Shown here piece by piece: positions 29,321 to 39,540 of a DNA stretch of 64,000 nt. The DNA lies in assembly GCA_019155185.1 (NCBI GenBank), contig CM032800.1, forward strand, positions 17,104,438 through 17,168,437, given 5' to 3'. A model generated the notes under the pieces. It was not told where the DNA came from and ran no database searches. It was given only the letters and a program-made list of their open reading frames with translations. The first letter of the stretch is position 1. Each line of letters opens with the position of its first letter. The stretch is from Beaufortia kweichowensis (Eukaryota > Chordata > Actinopteri > Cypriniformes > Gastromyzontidae). The position numbers and the translations under genes are program-made.

Positions 29321-29740
29321 GAACCCATAGTAGACTGTGCAGCAGCCATACAGACTATGGGGATTTTTGAAGTACAACCAGAAATAGAACTACAAGTGAA
29401 TGGTGTAATGGTGCGATTTTTATGTGATTCAGGAGCATGTAGAACTGTGCTGAAAGAGTATGTACCACATCTTATCCCCTCAGGCCAAACCATACTAGTA
29501 AAATCTGCAGATGGACAGATAGAGAGAAAGTTCATTTCTAAACCATTACATATTAGGGATTTAGTACAGAACAAAGACCTTTATGCTGACGCAGTTATAT
29601 CTCCCAGATGTCCAGTTAATCTCTTAGGAAGAGAATTAATGTCCAGACTTGGAATAAGTTTAGTAGCTGTCAAGGGAGGCATGAAAGCAACATACATTCC
29701 AGTCGTGGCTCATGTAGACAGTCCTGAAGAGAATTTATCG
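29315..29740 (+). CDS. pro: ERV-B protease
   Basis: In frame with gag through the UGA. The active site is CDSGAC (Asp about residue 24 of the frame from 29357), in DSG form in place of the common DTG. The second signature is PVNLLGRELMSRLG (residues 86-99). The length is about 110 residues, normal for a retropepsin subunit. It is continuous with the 2H domain, so the product would be cleaved from, or stay joined to, that domain. Confidence 0.87.
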
Positions 29741-30247
29741 GACTACTACTACACCCTTGATTTAAAACCTGACATAGGGATGCCAGATGATTTTAAACAG
29801 AGAGCTCTAACATACTTGAGCAACCCAGAGAATATAATGATCACATCTGATTTGCATGTGACCATGAGATATGACTGTTACAGTGCAATTGATTTGACAT
29901 ACTTAAGGGAGTTGGAAGAACTGAGAACTCAGCCAGTGAAAGTAAAGTATGTGTACAGTGATTGTGTCTCAGTTGCAGTCGCTCAAGCTGAGCTCACACC
30001 CGAGGCACAAGAGGTTTATAGTATGCCTGTCATACCCCATATATCAATAGCTAAGTCAGGAACGATGTCATGGGCTGACTTAGGGGAAATAGCACAGAAA
30101 GCTAAACAAGCCAAAGATTGGGCCCCCACAGGACAGGAAGGCCAGTGTTACAGTCATAGTCTCCAAATATATAGAAGTAAAATAACAGGAGATTTACTTG
30201 CAAATCCTGCTGTTCATCAAGAACAAAATGAACAAACTCAAATGTGA
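29741..30247 (+). CDS. ERV-B 2H-phosphoesterase-like (CNPase-like) domain between protease and RT
   Basis: Residues 129-296 of the frame from 29357. The order is YYYTLDLKPDIGMPDDFKQR, then the first motif SDLHVTMRYD (His167, codon 29855; Thr169), VKVKYVYSDCVSVAVAQAEL, then the second motif IPHISIAKSG (His228, codon 30038; Ser230). Both H-x-[ST] motifs are intact, unlike in ERV-A. 2H enzymes open cyclic or 2',5'-linked phosphodiesters (CNPase, AKAP7, coronavirus ns2, rotavirus VP3). The frame stops at 30245-30247, and a further shift precedes RT. Location between protease and RT is unusual for a retroviral accessory enzyme. The fold call rests on motif order, spacing and the shared strand phrase; the substrate is unknown. 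Confidence 0.62.
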   Translation, partial: DYYYTLDLKPDIGMPDDFKQRALTYLSNPENIMITSDLHVTMRYDCYSAIDLTYLRELEELRTQPVKVKYVYSDCVSVAVAQAELTPEAQEVYSMPVIPHISIAKSGTMSWADLGEIAQKAKQAKDWAPTGQEGQCYSHSLQIYRSKITGDLLANPAVHQEQNEQTQM

Positions 30248-30462
30248 TTAACACTTTTGTCAAGAGATGAGGAAGATTTAGATTCTCTGCCTACGTTGTG
30301 GGACGAAAGATGTTACAGATGTAGGCAGATTGACCACTACACAGCCAGTAGTTATCACCCCAAAGTCAGATTGGAGGCCTAGAATTAAACAATACCCACT
30401 TAAAGAGGACGCTGTAAGAGGCATAACCCCAGTGATTCAAGATTTACTCAGAGCTAAAGTTA
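30248..30462 (+). pseudogene. pol: ERV-B pol, RT N-terminal segment
   Basis: After the stop the frame continues LTLLSRDEEDLDSLPTLWDE, then shifts to TPKSDWRPRIKQYPLKEDAV and GITPVIQDLLRAK, the standard N-terminal RT phrase (KQYPL...GI-P-I--L). It is broken at the target duplication GTTA (30459-30462) by the Y2 solo LTR and resumes at 31956 in the same sense. Confidence 0.8.
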
Positions 30463-31955
30463 TGTAGAGACTTGGCCGGGCCAAATGTTGGATTTCTTTA
30501 AGGGATCATAAAGTTACAACCAACAACAAATTCCTACGGGGGAAGTCAACACCAGAACCCCTTTTGGCTCCAGAAAGTCTGGGTTAAGTGATGACCTGCC
30601 GGTTGTTACTTAACTCAGGAGGACAGTTATGGTACCTCTCTGGCCTTCCCAGAGAGGGTAACCCCCAGCTCAACTCCTGAGATTCTCCAGGCCCCCTGGA
30701 GATTTGCAGAGAGGACTAGAGAAGTACATTCCAAACACCTCAAAGAGACTCTCTAGGATGAGCGGGACAAAACTGCCCAATTTGTATCTATCTATTTATA
30801 TATATATATATATCTATGTGTGTATTCCTCCATAATCACTTGATACCCTGCCATAGTTATTGCATGCATTTCAGTGTCATTGAAGTCTAACTGTTATTTC
30901 ATGGCAGATGAATGAATAACTATTGTTCTTACTTCACTTCTCTCTCGTGTGTGGTATCAAAATGATCCACAAATTATTTCCTAAATAATGATGCGCAGTA
31001 CATAGTCATGGCGTGCATCATACTCAATTTACAATAAGTTTATGTGTTCGGTTGCAAACAGGACATAAACCGTACCTGTGTAAATCATTTGTCACAAAGA
31101 AGGACAAAGAGATTTCTCCCGCGCAACCACCGTCCTTTTGCCATTGGTCAAAAGACCTGACATGGGCGTGGCAGCTGTGCCTTTAAGACCACAATGCATC
31201 GGACAACTTTTTGCTCAGAAACTTGGAATCTCTCCAAAACTTCGTGGGACCTGCCCTTCTTCAGGACAGCTTTTCCGGCAATCTTACTTCGGCAGACTTT
31301 GACACTTCATGAAACTTCGGCTCTCGAGCGGACCAGCGAATCCACGGGACACTCTCTCTCTTTCTCTCCAAGCACCAGGATTCTTGCCGGCGCAACTAAC
31401 TGTTCAATGCAAGTATCACCATTCAACAGCGCTTAAGCAACTGCCCCTTGGCTACCAAGGTGAACTTTTTGTAGAGAAAAACCCGGTGGTTGTGTCCTGC
31501 TGATTTAATATGCCATTCTTTACTCTTTACTCTAATTTTTCTATGCTTTATCTTGTATGAATGTGAATGTGTATGTGTTTTGTTAGTTAATCAATATCAT
31601 ATCTCAGTAGCTTAGTTAATAAATACTCATTTGTATTCACTCATGATTGTCTCTGCTTAATGCTCATAACACATCCCTTAAACTGTGCGATACTGTTACC
31701 GGCTCTGTATGTATTACTGTATTGGGCATGGACCGTTGTTAATCAAGGCCAGAAGAATAACGCGTTTATTGCACCAGGTAATGCTACAAAATACATATAG
31801 TTAATAATCTTTATCTGTAGGTATTTCCATTTGAGCCACAAATAATTATAACCTGAAACTGAACCGTGTTTTAAATAACACGGTCTTAGTTTCACTATAA
31901 CTAGTAGAGATGCTGGAGAGTGTTTAAATAACACCATCCCCACAGAATCGCTACA
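30463..31955 (+). mobile_element. Solo LTR, family Y (copy Y2), inserted in ERV-B pol
   Basis: The boundaries are TGTAGAGACTTGG and CGCTACA, flanked by the 4-bp duplication GTTA (30459-30462 and 31956-31959). Removing it restores RT reading across the site. It contains AATAAA near 31618 and a (TA)n tract near 30797-30815. No gene is supported in it. Y1 (1200-2016) is a partial copy of the same family. It must be younger than ERV-B. Confidence 0.92.
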
Positions 31956-32602
31956 GTTATTAGAGTTTGTAATGATTCCCCCTGTAACACACCAATATTT
32001 CCTGTAAGGAAAGCAAACACAAATAAATGGCAAATGGAGCAGGATTTGAGAGCAGTGAATGAGGCAGTACGATCTCGCAACCCCCTGGTCCCAGATCCAC
32101 ATACGCTATTGAATCAGTTAAAACCAACATGTAAAGTGTTCACTATAGTAGACATTAGCAATGCATTTTTCTCCATTCCCATACATTCAGATTCACAGTT
32201 TTGGTTTGCCTTTACCTTTCAGGGAAAGTCATATACATACAATAGGTTACCCCAAGGTTATCGTGAGAGCCCAACGATTTATTCACAAGCAATTAGTAAT
32301 TGTTTAGCAGCATTTAATCCTCCGATGGAAATCAAATACTTATATATGTAGATGACATTTTAGTGGCCTCTGACACTGAAGAGCAATGCAAAATTGATTC
32401 TATAGCTTTGCTGCAATATCTAGCAAAAACAGGAAATAGTCAAGAAACAGAAACTGCAGTGGGTAAAAAGAGAAGTTCAATACTTAGGGCACAGACTTAC
32501 ATCCGAAGGGAAATTTATACAAGCACAAAGAAAGCAGGCTATTTTAGACGTACCAAAACCTGTAACAAAGAGACACATGATGTCATTTTTAGGATTGTGT
32601 AA
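31956..32602 (+). pseudogene. pol: ERV-B reverse transcriptase, central part
   Basis: RT resumes with TPIFPVRKANTNKWQMEQDL, then LRAVNEAV, motif A VDISNAFFSIPIHS, then NRLPQGYRESPTIYSQAI. The frame ends at 32351 beside LYM. The catalytic YVDD lies exactly at that shift: TATGTAGATGACATT at 32345-32359 reads YVDDI in the neighbouring frame, followed by VASDTEEQCK. A second shift near 32430 affects 32363-32602. Otherwise it is well preserved. Confidence 0.85.
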
Positions 32603-34754
32603 TTATTGCAGGGCTTGGATCCCTAGCTATGCTCAAAAGACACAGCCACTATTAGATCTCATTTATGGAAATGCCATGACATTGTCAGATCACATAGAAT
32701 GGAATGAGATGGCTGAGAAAGCTTTTGTTACAATTAAGCAAGAACTTGTGTCTTCGACTGTATTAGCCCTACCAGATTATGACAAACCATTTCAGCAGAC
32801 AGTAGACAGTAGAGAGGGATTTATGACATCAGTCCTCTTGCAAAAACATGGAACTAAATGGAGACCTGTAGCTTTTTACTCTAAGAGATTAGACATGGTA
32901 GCTTCAGCACTACCACTGTGTGTGCAGGCTGTGTGTGCCGCAGCAATGGCAGTAGAGGCATCAGCAGAAATAGTGTTATTTCATGAACTGATTTTAATGG
33001 TCCCACATGCCGTTGACATACTGTTATTACAAACCAAGATGTCTTTTCTGTCTTCAGCAAGACATCTATCTTGCATGACTATATTATTGTCACAGCCACA
33101 CATAACTATTCAAAGATGTAATGTTTTGAATCATTCTACGCTGATCCCTAACGAGAGTGAGGGAGAGCCGCATAGCTGTGTAGAGTTGACAGATCAGCTA
33201 GTACTTCCAAGGCCAGATTTATCAGACAAACCTTTGCAGGGAGAAAATTTATGGTTTGTGGATGGCTCAAGTTACAAATCTTCAAATGGCCAGACTTTAA
33301 CAGGATATGCTGTGGTGAGCTTACAAGAAATCATTGAGGCTAAACAATTACCACATACATATTCAGCACAGGCAGCTGAAATAATAGCCCTTACTAGAGC
33401 ATGTCAGTTGGCAGAAGGAAAAGAGCTTACTGTTTATACTGATAGCCAGTATGCTTTTTCTACCATTTTTTGTTTTGCAAAACAGTGGGACAGACGAGGT
33501 ATGAAAACCTCCACAGGAAAATCAGTCACTCATGCAGGGTTACTGAAAGAACTTTTACAAGCTGTTCTATTGCCATCGAAACTAGTAGTATGCAAATGTG
33601 CAGCCCACACCAAAGGCACAGATATTGTTACAATAGGGAACCGAAAGGCAGATGAGGCCACGAAACAGGCAGCCACAGGAATTTATGGCACAGCACAGAT
33701 TTACATGAACACACAGACATCAGTGATAGATCACACAGTGCTTAGAGATATGCAAAATGCCGCACCACCAAAAGAACAAGAATACTGGAAAACGCAAGGT
33801 GCTGTAAAAAACAATGATGATTTGATGTGTGTAGAGGATAAGCCTATTCTACCCAAAGCTTTATTCAAAGCAGCAGCAATATTGAGCCATGGGCCATGCC
33901 ATGTCTCAACAGGAGGGATGGTAAATAGTATGGAGAAATACTTTAAAGCCTATGGTTTCAATTCTTACTCAAAAAATTTTTGTAAAGCATGTAGAGTGTG
34001 TATAAGACATAATGCACAGGGAAACCTGAGACCACAGAGAGGACGTTTTCCAGAACCACAACACCCATTTCAACATCTTTGTATGGACTTTATAGAATTA
34101 AGTCAGAGTGGACCCTATCGTTATTGCCTGGTGATAGTAGATGTTTTCTCAAGATGGGTAGAAATTGTGCCTTCAGCAAAAGCAGATGCAATAACGGTAG
34201 CAAAAGCTATATGTAAAAATATAGTTCCAAACCATGGTGTGCCTGAAAAGATATACAGTGACAATGGTCCTCATTTTGTAAATGAAGTTGTCAAGAAGAT
34301 GGCTGAGAATTTAGTCATGACATTGAAACATGACTGTGCTCATCACCCTCAGAGTGCAGGGCTGGTAGAAAGAACTAATGGCACAATTAAAAATAGATTG
34401 AAGAAATGCATGGAAGAAACAAAGAGACCATGGCCTGAATGTTTAGACCTGGTAAAGTTATGCATGAGAATAACACCTTCACCTAAAGGCCTGACACCTT
34501 TTGAGATCATATATGGCCGACAGTTTCAAATACCTGATTTTCCATCAACAGTTCAAGAAGCAGACGAAGAGCACACTCTTAGTGATTATTTGAAAAAGGT
34601 TTTTAACGAAAGGGAAGTGAAACAAGCAAACATACTGCCCAAATCTCCTTCTTCTTCTGTTTTGCAGGACACAGCTGTGAAACCAGGCGATCCCTACTCT
34701 ATTAGGGGTCAGGGAAAAAGGAGGGGTGAGAACGATTTGGACAACCAGATCTAA
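32577..34754 (+). CDS. pol: ERV-B pol: RT connection, RNase H and integrase (intact catalytic residues)
   Basis: A 725-codon open frame, the longest in the window. The connection (residues 1-220) holds LGLCNYCRAWIPSYAQ. RNase H has D229 (FVDGSS), E268 (AAEIIAL), D289 (YTDSQYA) and D359 (RKADEATK). The integrase finger has H438 and H442 (HGPCH) and Cys at 469/472/475. The core has D504 (CMDFIEL), D562 (IYSDNGPHF) and E598 (AGLVERTNG), with exactly 35 residues between the last two, the D,D-35-E spacing. The C-terminal domain is cut: after AVKPGD about 225 bases present in ERV-C (22190-22430) are deleted, and the frame runs into the env leader. Enzymatic centres look usable, but the missing C-terminal domain would hamper integration. 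Confidence 0.92.
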   Translation: MMSFLGLCNYCRAWIPSYAQKTQPLLDLIYGNAMTLSDHIEWNEMAEKAFVTIKQELVSSTVLALPDYDKPFQQTVDSREGFMTSVLLQKHGTKWRPVAFYSKRLDMVASALPLCVQAVCAAAMAVEASAEIVLFHELILMVPHAVDILLLQTKMSFLSSARHLSCMTILLSQPHITIQRCNVLNHSTLIPNESEGEPHSCVELTDQLVLPRPDLSDKPLQGENLWFVDGSSYKSSNGQTLTGYAVVSLQEIIEAKQLPHTYSAQAAEIIALTRACQLAEGKELTVYTDSQYAFSTIFCFAKQWDRRGMKTSTGKSVTHAGLLKELLQAVLLPSKLVVCKCAAHTKGTDIVTIGNRKADEATKQAATGIYGTAQIYMNTQTSVIDHTVLRDMQNAAPPKEQEYWKTQGAVKNNDDLMCVEDKPILPKALFKAAAILSHGPCHVSTGGMVNSMEKYFKAYGFNSYSKNFCKACRVCIRHNAQGNLRPQRGRFPEPQHPFQHLCMDFIELSQSGPYRYCLVIVDVFSRWVEIVPSAKADAITVAKAICKNIVPNHGVPEKIYSDNGPHFVNEVVKKMAENLVMTLKHDCAHHPQSAGLVERTNGTIKNRLKKCMEETKRPWPECLDLVKLCMRITPSPKGLTPFEIIYGRQFQIPDFPSTVQEADEEHTLSDYLKKVFNEREVKQANILPKSPSSSVLQDTAVKPGDPYSIRGQGKRRGENDLDNQI

Positions 34755-35886
34755 TTGGGGTGCAACGGGGAACCTCGTCATCCTGCTGATGATCATCACA
34801 CTCACAGGGAACGTGTATCCGCAAAAGAAGAATGGAGTACACAAGAAAGATCCTACACAGAATAAACAATTTGATCTGAATACGCTTTTTGAAGAGAAGT
34901 ATAAGAACACCTATGATATTAACTTGTGGTACAGATATGCAAAGTTTCTCGCCCACAGCGGAAATCACACAAACTGCTACGTGTGTTCGAAGATGCCGGT
35001 TTCCAGTACCAACCCGCATGTGATACCGATTCCAGTTGAAAACCCGTCTGATTTGTTTCCAGAGTGCCTGGTGTCAGCCTATTCTCCGGAAGCGCTGAAT
35101 GCAACGCTGAACCACCTGTTGCCGGCACCTGTGGACACGTCAGTAATAACTTTTCAGAACTTTCTAGGTCTGGAACTGAACACCAACAGAAAATTGTACG
35201 GACCTGTCCATGTGTCTCCCAGAACCAATTTCACCTGCTATGAGAACTGGACACCGTCCTTTAGCAAGACCACTGAAGTAGGAAAAGTTCCAGATCATAA
35301 TTGTGGTATTATATATTCACCTTGTACCAAGAATGCAACAGGACATTTTAATGAATCTGAAGCCAAAGGAAAAGCTAAGCGTGCAGTTGATTTCACCGTA
35401 CCAGATGCCATGGGAACGACTCCACAGACGAATTTCGTCTGGTTATGTGGATTGAACGTATACACCAACTTGCCCACAGGATGGCAAGGACGATGTGCTC
35501 CAATGATACCTGCTGACCACTCCTACATCATCACAGCCAAGAACTACCATCGCATGAAAAGACAAGAAAACTTCAAGCAGCATGACTCCATCTGGGGCTC
35601 AGATGTCCCCCTGGACCACAAGTTGTGGAGTGATGGACAAAAGGTAGCACTAGCCCTTTTTCCTTGGGTTGGTGTTGGTAAACTCATGCTTCGAGTGGAA
35701 ACAGTGACTTATCGATTTGAAAGCTTTGTCAACATGACTATCGCAGCACTAAAAGGTATCAAAGAAGAACTCACTCGCATTACGACTAATGGAAATGCAG
35801 GACCGGATGGTCCTGGACCAGATGACAGCTTCACTTGGAGGCGTTTGTGCTGTGGTAGGAACAACTTGTTGTACTTTTATTCCTGA
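34726..35886 (+). pseudogene. env: ERV-B env, surface subunit and start of transmembrane subunit
   Basis: A 386-codon frame. The real start is unclear, because the first codon given by the frame is GTG and no ATG is well placed before the signal-like LVILLMIITLTGNV. The body has many N-glycosylation sites (NATLNH, TNFTCYEN, KNATGHFNES). A basic RMKRQ sequence (about residue 280) suits furin cleavage between subunits. The frame then covers VPLDHKLWSDGQ and the fusion region VALALFPWVGVGKLML. A one-base change near 35795 throws it out of frame before the CX6CC motif. The product would be a truncated envelope. Confidence 0.85.
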
Positions 35887-36244
35887 GAATGATGAAGATG
35901 GACATGTTATAGATCAAGCTATAACCAATTTAACTGCCTTACGAGACGTCATGGAAGAAGATCTAGTAACAACAAATGGACTTTTGCAATGGTTGTTTGG
36001 ACAGTGGTGGCATGTGCTTCTCAAAATACTCGTACCTATATTTGCAGTATTGATTTTATTCTGTTTATGTATGACATGTGTGACTCCATGTATTACAACA
36101 ATGATCAAAAGAATGGTAAATTCTATGCTTACTAGAGTGTATATGATTACTTTGGAGAATAATCAAACTGATGATGACTTGTATGAAACCCTCGTTATGG
36201 AAGATAAAGAAACGGACGGTGATGGTAAAGATACTGTCATATAA
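35789..36244 (+). pseudogene. env: ERV-B env, transmembrane subunit
   Basis: A 151-codon frame with DRMVLDQMTASLGG, then CAVVGTTCC (C20, C27 and C28, the CX6CC motif), heptad-like ITNLTALRDVMEEDL, a Trp-rich membrane-proximal stretch (LLQWLFGQWWHV), and a membrane anchor (LLKILVPIFAVLILFCLCM). The cytoplasmic tail ends at 36244. It is out of frame with the surface part by one base only. It is the gammaretrovirus-type covalently linked subunit. Confidence 0.88.
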
Positions 36245-36340
36245 AGAAGTTTATCATGAAGTTATTTCTTGATGACGAATTATACTGAAAGTACCAACAG
36301 GTAAAGGTATAATTCTGATTAAACCTGAAAGAATAAATGA

Positions 36341-36355
36341 TAAACAGGAGGGAAA
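36341..36355 (+). promoter_or_regulatory. ERV-B polypurine tract
   Basis: TAAACAGGAGGGAAA ends directly before the 3' LTR (TGTTATGATT at 36356). The same tract precedes the ERV-C LTR. Confidence 0.85.
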
Positions 36356-36779
36356 TGTTATGATTTATGTATCTGTTTTTGCAAAAGTTAATGTATGGGA
36401 AAAATTACTATAGCATAAATATTTCTGTCAAGGATTTATCCTTTATAGCGATGAATGGTTCCTTTTCTAGCATGACCGGTCCGCTATGGTCTTTGACTTT
36501 TGCGTGACCTATGATTTAAGACATGTTCTGCTTTTTACTTTTAGCATGCATCTCATGATCTGTATATCGAGGTCAAAAGTTCTTCATGATCTATGTGTTT
36601 ATATTTCCTTATATGGATGTTACTAACCACAATAAAAAGGCTGCGAGGAGAGAGAGGACTGAGAGAGAGGCGCTGATGATCTTTGGATCAGTGAGACTGC
36701 TCTCTCCTCGCGAGTATTATACACCAGTCTTGGTCTGATTGTTGTCTTTATTGATAGTAGCATTTGAGTAAACCTATCA
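36356..36779 (+). repeat. ERV-B 3' LTR
   Basis: Nearly identical to 26787-27217. Visible differences are TTATGATT for TTAAGATT, AAATTACT for AAACTACT, a missing 7 bases near TTTATCCTTTATAGC, ATGCATC for ATGTGTC, and CTCGCGAG for CTCGTGAG. It ends CCTATCA at 36779 and is followed by TCCTC. Confidence 0.93.
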
Positions 36780-36784
36780 TCCTC

Positions 36785-37043
36785 TGTGGCTCCCTAGGCA
36801 TCAAACACTTGCTCTCCTGTCTTCAATCCAGTGGAGATTAAGGAAGAGCATGTATCTTTAGAAATTGGATGATTTTAAATTGACTTTGTAGTCTTATTGT
36901 ATGGTTTGTTTTAAGTTCATTCCTTTAAGTTCATTTAAGTTCATACTTTTCAATCCAGACCCAAAGACGGTTCTTTTATGTCTTTTAATGTCATTTTTTC
37001 GTCTCCAAACAGTGTCAATTGGCAAACCAGCCAGGAGGGATTT
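36785..37043. other. No gene recognised
   Basis: About 260 bases between ERV-B and the L2 tail, probably continuation of LINE copy F or its flank. It has short direct repeats of TTAAGTTCATT near 36915-36945 and no coding signal. Confidence 0.5.
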
Positions 37044-38550
<1,507 letters not shown>

Positions 38551-38704
38551 GCAGGGAAAGGTAAGAAAAGCGTTTTCCTTCTTTATACTGTTTTTGTTTT
38601 AGGAATGCCCCTCGTTTAAAAAAAATCTAGAAAAGAAATTGTAAGGACAAAAAAGAATTTTGTTTATTCAGCATTAGCAGTAGGAGTTTCTTAAGGCTAT
38701 TCTA
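38551..38704 (+). other. Interval before hairpin array
   Basis: A/T-rich sequence with a GGTAAGAAAAG and a TTTTGTTTTAGG that resemble splice donor and acceptor 30-40 bases apart, too close for an intron. No LTR end or PBS is visible, so the parent element of the array is not identified. Confidence 0.35.
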
Positions 38705-39400
38705 TATGATTCTGTTTAAAATTCTAATGGAACTGAATTAACCCGATGCAGTGTGGTAACAGAGTTGTATTGGAATTATTGTTTGTAAAGTAACTGAAGC
38801 AAGGTGCTTAAGTTGAGAAGTTTCTAAAGTAACTGAAACTTGGTGTTGGATTGTTATAAATTATGTTGAAATTCTAAAGTAACTGAATAAACCCGATGTA
38901 GTGTGGTGGTAGAATTATAACAAAACAGTTTCTAAAGTAATTGAAACTTATACGTAACTATAACGGTATGAGCCCGACGCACTGTGGCTCTGTAAAGTTT
39001 AAAAGAATAACCCGAAGTAGTGTGGTTTGCTCGACGTACCGTAGCACTGTTTTAAACTGTATAATTGTTGTAAGCCTGAAGTACTGTGGTTAGGTAGATT
39101 GTTTCTAAAGTAATTGAAACATTGTGTATAAAGCCCGACGCACCGTGGCTCTGTGAAGTTTAAAATAATAACCCAAAGTAGTGTGGTTTGTTCGACGTAC
39201 TAAAGCAATGTTTAAAACTTGATAATTGTTGTTGTAAGCCCAAAGTACCGTGGCTAGGTAGACTGTTTTAAAAGGTTAACATAAAAACCCGACGAAGTGT
39301 GGTTTTGTCCGACGTACTGTGACATTGTTATATTTTTAACGGTGTGCTTGAATTAGTGTAGCTGAACTTGAGGCCCGATGGACTGTGGCCGTGTCGGAAG
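38705..39400 (+). repeat. Array of about 17 covarying hairpins with two conserved loops
   Basis: Class A loop, consensus CGACGNACTGT or CGANGNAGTGT: GAGCC/GGCTC (38970-38990), AACC/GGTT (39009-39027), GCT/AGC (39029-39045), AGCC/GGTT (39073-39091), AGCC/GGCT (39132-39150), AACC/GGTT (39170-39188), AGCC/GGCT (39237-39254), AAAACC/GGTTTT (39284-39306), GTC/GAC (39307-39323), GGCC/GGCC (39372-39390), plus ACC/GGT at 38740 and 38891 and a degenerate one at 39191. Class B loop TAAAGTAAYT: AAGTTTC/GAAACTT (38818-38841), ATTC/GAAT (38871-38888), AGTTTC/GAAACT (38927-38948), TGTTTC/GAAACA (39100-39121), and a weak one at 38781. Stems change by compensating pairs while loops stay. No coding frame runs through it. 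Confidence 0.85.
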
Positions 39401-39540
39401 CAGTGAGACACTAGGTTCAGGGTGTTTTATTCATAGGCGTCTGACATACATGAGCTGTGAATTATAAAAAAAAGACTACTGTTTGTCTTAGAGTAACTAG
39501 ATAACGTGTAGTCATTGTAGGTTGTGGGAAATGTGGTGGT
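39401..39540 (+). other. Interval between hairpin array and L2 fragment
   Basis: About 140 bases without a supported gene or a repeat I can name; possibly the end of the array's parent element. Confidence 0.4.

Larger units (their letters stand above)
26787..36779 (+). mobile_element. ERV-B: young endogenous retrovirus with 2H domain
   Basis: A complete provirus by structure: LTRs at 26787-27217 and 36356-36779, a 5-bp target duplication TCCTC (26782-26786 and 36780-36784), PBS, hairpin leader, gag, protease with 2H domain, RT, RNase H, integrase, env, PPT. A family Y solo LTR (30463-31955) lies between the 2H domain and RT. By eye the two LTRs differ at about five positions plus one 7-bp indel over about 424 bases, so insertion was recent. 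Still, gag, pol and env each carry at least one frameshift or deletion, so this copy cannot replicate alone. Confidence 0.93.

Noticed and set aside
38705..39400. CRISPR-like array
   Set aside because: Repeats are short hairpins with variable stems and no uniform spacer length; the context is eukaryotic retroelements and no cas gene is present.
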